DNA of 64,000 nucleotides from Ignavibacteria bacterium. GTDB lineage: Bacteria; Bacteroidota; Ignavibacteria; Tepidaquicellales; Tepidaquicellaceae. The stretch's first letter is position 1, and every line of letters begins with the position of its first letter. A program made the translations under genes and the position numbers. The notes beneath the pieces were generated by a model. That model did no database searches, had not been told where the DNA came from, and worked only from the letters and a program-made list of their open reading frames with translations. Positions 61,682 through 64,000 of the stretch are shown piece by piece. The stretch lies in NCBI GenBank assembly GCA_016704345.1, contig JADJAH010000011.1, forward strand, positions 1 to 64,000, given 5' to 3'.

Positions 61682-62326
61682 CTATTTTACAAGAAGCATT
61701 TTTCTTGTCTGTAAGAACGATCCTGCCTGCAACCTGTAATAATAGACACCGCTGTTCAGATTGGCTGCATTCCAATCGGCTTCATAGGTTCCGGCGCTCA
61801 ACTTTGAACTAACCAAGCTCTCAACTTCTTTTCCCAACTCATTGAAAATCTTCAGTGTAACAAATTCGCTTGAAGGAATTGAAAATCTGATCTTCGTTGA
61901 AGGATTAAACGGATTAGGATAGTTCTGAGAGATCTCGTAACCCGTTACGATCTCATTGATCTGAGTAATTGAACTCGACACTGCATTGATCACACCCGCC
62001 ATATCCGGTGCATGAGGCTCGCAGATGTAGAGATATTTTCCGGGAACGGTAATCACATAGCTGAATGTCGGGTTTCCTGCTGAAAGCGGAGCATTCCATG
62101 GAGCTGCACCTGCAGGTCTCAATGTACCCTGCTGTCCGTTGCAAGTAGTAGTATGAGTACCTGAAGTTCTTGTCCATTTGATTGTATCTCCAACTGTAGC
62201 AGATATTACAGCAGGCGTAAAAACAAAATTCGATGCGGCAACAGAAATTGTTGTTGATCCAGAAATTTTCGAGATCATGAGAATTGCCACAAGTGTTGCA
62301 AGAAAGAGTCCTTGTCTTTTTTTCAT
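61682..62326 (-). CDS. Cupredoxin (plastocyanin-like) fused to T9SS sorting domain
   Basis: Residues 1-23 are a signal peptide. Residues about 25-120 form a blue-copper domain ('VAASNFVFTPAVISATVGDTIKWTRTSGTHTTTC') with the type-1 copper ligands His58, Cys102, His105 and Met109 ('YLYICEPHAPDMAG'). Residues about 125-214 are a type A T9SS domain ('ISQNYPNPFNPSTKIRF', 'SGVYYYRLQAGSFLQTRKMLL'). The copper protein should therefore be carried across the outer membrane to the surface, which is unusual for an electron carrier. It is 40 bp upstream of the Rieske gene in the same operon. Confidence 0.92.
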   Translation of the reverse strand: MKKRQGLFLATLVAILMISKISGSTTISVAASNFVFTPAVISATVGDTIKWTRTSGTHTTTCNGQQGTLRPAGAAPWNAPLSAGNPTFSYVITVPGKYLYICEPHAPDMAGVINAVSSSITQINEIVTGYEISQNYPNPFNPSTKIRFSIPSSEFVTLKIFNELGKEVESLVSSKLSAGTYEADWNAANLNSGVYYYRLQAGSFLQTRKMLLVK

Positions 62327-62342
62327 TCCTTATATATTAGTT

Positions 62343-63293
62343 TTATTTTATTAAAATCATTTTTCTGGTATCGGAAAACCGGCCGTTCGATCCGGAAGAA
62401 ACTTCCAGCCTGTAAAAATAAGTCCCGCTTGGTATGTTTGCTGCCAGCCATCTGTTTGAATATGTACCGGCAGGGAGATCGCCTTTGAACAGCAAAGCTA
62501 CCTGAATGCCTGCGGCGTTGTAAACAGTCAGACTCACTGAAGCCCTGCTCTTAAGCCCGAACTCTATTACAGTGGAAGGATTGAACGGATTCGGATAATT
62601 GTCTCTCAGATAGAAGGATTCCGCTTGTGATGAATTGGTCTGAATGAGCGTGCCTTCTTCGGTTCTTGCCGTGATTGTATTGGTGTAGTCGGAGATTCCA
62701 TAAAGATTATATGCACAAACTTTATAGAAGTAGACATTATCCGGAGTGAGGCCAACTTCCTGATATGTAAGTACATCAGTTCCAACTGAATCAATAAATT
62801 CGAAGTAAGGAAGCTCAGGACGTTTCCGAGCAATAATAAATCCGAGTTCGTTCACCGCATTATCATCCCATCTGACGCTAATGGATGTTTGTGAAGTCTT
62901 CAGCACGCGCAGATTCGATGGGGTTTCAGGAATATTACTTGTGTCTCCGGGAGTCGATACAGTGTCTTCATTGGAGTAATCCGACCTTCCGAGTGAGTTG
63001 TAAGCATATACTCTGTAATAATAGATCTTGTTATATAGAATCCAGTAGTCATCAAATCTCTCACTGTTCTGTGGAGATTGTCCGACAATTTCCCACCGAA
63101 GCGAATCGCTCATCAATGCCCGTTCTATCAAAAAGCCGTCTTCATTATTTGAATTGTCATCCCATTTTACTTTTACATAGCTAGATTGCTCAAACTCGGC
63201 TTCGAGATTTGAAGGGGCAGTAATTGACTGAGCAAAACATGCTCCGCTAATCTCAATAAAGAGTATTGAGAAAATTAAGATATATCTTTTCAT
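62343..63293 (-). CDS. Fibronectin type III T9SS protein
   Basis: The 316-residue secreted protein has a signal peptide (MKRYILIFSILFIEISGACFAQS) and two fibronectin type III repeats ('APSNLEAEFEQSSYVKVKWDDNSNNEDGFLIERAL', 'PSNLRVLKTSQTSISVRWDDNAVNELGFIIARK'). It ends with a T9SS domain ('LRDNYPNPFNPSTVIEFGL', 'SGTYFYRLEVSS'). I use the ATG at 63293, which starts the signal peptide. A GTG/ATG further upstream adds nothing. It is the first of three genes with the cupredoxin and Rieske genes (16 bp and 40 bp gaps). The repeats suggest a binding or scaffold role. Confidence 0.85.
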   Translation of the reverse strand: MKRYILIFSILFIEISGACFAQSITAPSNLEAEFEQSSYVKVKWDDNSNNEDGFLIERALMSDSLRWEIVGQSPQNSERFDDYWILYNKIYYYRVYAYNSLGRSDYSNEDTVSTPGDTSNIPETPSNLRVLKTSQTSISVRWDDNAVNELGFIIARKRPELPYFEFIDSVGTDVLTYQEVGLTPDNVYFYKVCAYNLYGISDYTNTITARTEEGTLIQTNSSQAESFYLRDNYPNPFNPSTVIEFGLKSRASVSLTVYNAAGIQVALLFKGDLPAGTYSNRWLAANIPSGTYFYRLEVSSGSNGRFSDTRKMILIK

Positions 63294-63482
63294 GATTTCA
63301 AATTTTGGCAATATATACTCGGTTGCTTTCATAATTGATTCAAAAATATTCTAATTAATCTGCAAAGCCAAACAATATTTTGATTGATTCGTAGGATTCA
63401 AATAATCTTAAAGAATTGTAAATTCTGGCGGAATTACTAATATTGCATCATAATTGTTCAAAACCACACTCATTTCAACGAT

Positions 63483-64000
63483 ATGAAAGTCACAGACGAC
63501 CTGTTTCAACTGATAAAGTCACTTGAACAGGCGGAGAAAAGATATTTCAAGGTTTTTACTACTATGCATGTTAAGGGAGGCGAAAGTAATAATTATGCAA
63601 AACTTTTTGATGCGATTGATAGACAAGCGGAATATGATGAAGATGAGATCAGAAAGCAATTCAAAGGTGAGAAGTTTGTTAACCAACTTCATGTTGCAAA
63701 GAATTATCTCTACAATAACATACTGAAAAGTCTGCGGCTTTTTCATTCGGAAAAGTCGAAGCTGAATGAGTTAATGGATATCCTGAGGGATATTCAAATA
63801 CTCTATGACAAATCACTCTACAAGCAGTGCAAGAAACATCTTGAGAAAGCAAAGAAGATTGCCTCAACTTATGAGAAACATGCACAGGTACTTGCAGTGC
63901 TTGACTGGGAAAAGACTCTCGCCAGAACAAGCGCTTATGCGGATGTTGAAGAAGAGGAACTGTTGGGATATTACAACGACTACCGAAAAGCGATCGAAGA
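63483..64000 (+). CDS. Partial gene, alpha-helical protein related to 48264-49703
   Basis: The frame is open from an ATG at 63483 to the window edge, giving 172 residues so far. It is highly charged and helical ('FQLIKSLEQAEKRYFKVFTT', 'KKHLEKAKKIASTYEKHAQVLAVLDWEK') with no signal peptide. The N-terminal signature resembles the protein at 48264-49703, so the two are probably paralogous members of an uncharacterised helical-repeat family. The start fits: no in-frame ATG further upstream, and it lies 190 bp from the divergent fibronectin-III gene. Function unknown. Confidence 0.65.
   Translation, partial: MKVTDDLFQLIKSLEQAEKRYFKVFTTMHVKGGESNNYAKLFDAIDRQAEYDEDEIRKQFKGEKFVNQLHVAKNYLYNNILKSLRLFHSEKSKLNELMDILRDIQILYDKSLYKQCKKHLEKAKKIASTYEKHAQVLAVLDWEKTLARTSAYADVEEEELLGYYNDYRKAIE

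Noticed and set aside
1..64000. tRNA, rRNA, tmRNA or CRISPR arrays
   Set aside because: I looked for T-loop consensus GTTCGAATCC, rRNA-like blocks and regularly spaced direct repeats and saw none. Short tandem AATTA repeats are not CRISPR.

Overview
The window looks like a chromosomal segment from a bacterium of the Bacteroidota/Chlorobi/Ignavibacteria side of the FCB group, most likely an Ignavibacteria-like lineage. This is inferred from six secreted proteins that end in the type IX secretion (T9SS) sorting domain of the 'NYPNPFNPxTxI ... SGVYFYRL ... KRMVLLK' type, from several TTG/GTG starts, and from large outer-membrane proteins. No rRNA, tRNA or CRISPR array was recognised. No other marker gene was available to fix the taxonomy.

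Layout. 1-3167 is a decayed, mosaic stretch. It holds fragments of a DUF1569/DinB protein, an amidohydrolase lipoprotein and a VanZ-like protein around one intact YdeI-like gene, followed by an MscS/cyclic-nucleotide-binding channel pseudogene. About 1 kb of non-coding DNA comes next, ending in two near-identical palindromes in front of mnmG. 4225-8187 is mnmG, a citrate-lyase-like gene and pgeF. 8326-12238 is a reverse-strand run: M24 peptidase, SnoaL-like protein, small membrane protein, MFS transporter, M50 protease. 12375-16362 is a tight operon: octaheme tetrathionate-reductase-family cytochrome, membrane cytochrome b, and two YeeE/YedE sulfur transporters, the second fused to a rhodanese fold that lacks its catalytic cysteine. 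It is probably a sulfur-oxyanion respiration and uptake module.

16628-20731 holds an orphan nucleotidyltransferase, a lipoprotein and a KefC/KefF-type potassium efflux pair. 20732-22826 is dnaA with an AT-rich upstream region. That region carries a textbook sigma70 promoter and an intrinsic terminator bounding a candidate ~75-nt RNA, three TTTGTTAAYAA motifs and a perfect palindrome. 22919-32649 holds T9SS cargo (two beta-propeller-like proteins and a choice-of-anchor-B protein), recN, lplA and small unknowns. 32834-35344 is a GntR regulator, radA and two tandem copies of a small inverted-repeat element. 35408-43410 is one co-directional locus: membrane protein, tsaC/Sua5, cytoplasmic propeller, von Willebrand A membrane protein with an in-frame TGA, and an ~1180-residue outer-membrane protein.

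43604-46084 is an arsenic cluster (acr3, arsM, arsR) with palindromic ArsR sites. Then come beta-carbonic anhydrase, a fatty-acid desaturase and an alpha-helical unknown. 49936-57962 holds two secreted proteins ending in a dockerin-like Ca-binding module instead of a T9SS domain, plus a DUF3667 protein and a VIT/VWA T9SS protein. 58360-60843 is dnaK and hsp20, each with its own terminator. 61210-63293 is a secreted redox operon: TAT-exported Rieske protein, T9SS-exported cupredoxin and a fibronectin-III T9SS protein. A gene running off the right edge is paralogous to the helical unknown at 48264-49703.

Overall the genes are housekeeping (tRNA modification, replication start, repair, chaperones) interleaved with anaerobic sulfur and arsenic chemistry and a rich secreted or surface proteome. 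Several genes carry frameshifts or nonsense codons. Two of these lie in homopolymer runs and may be sequence errors.
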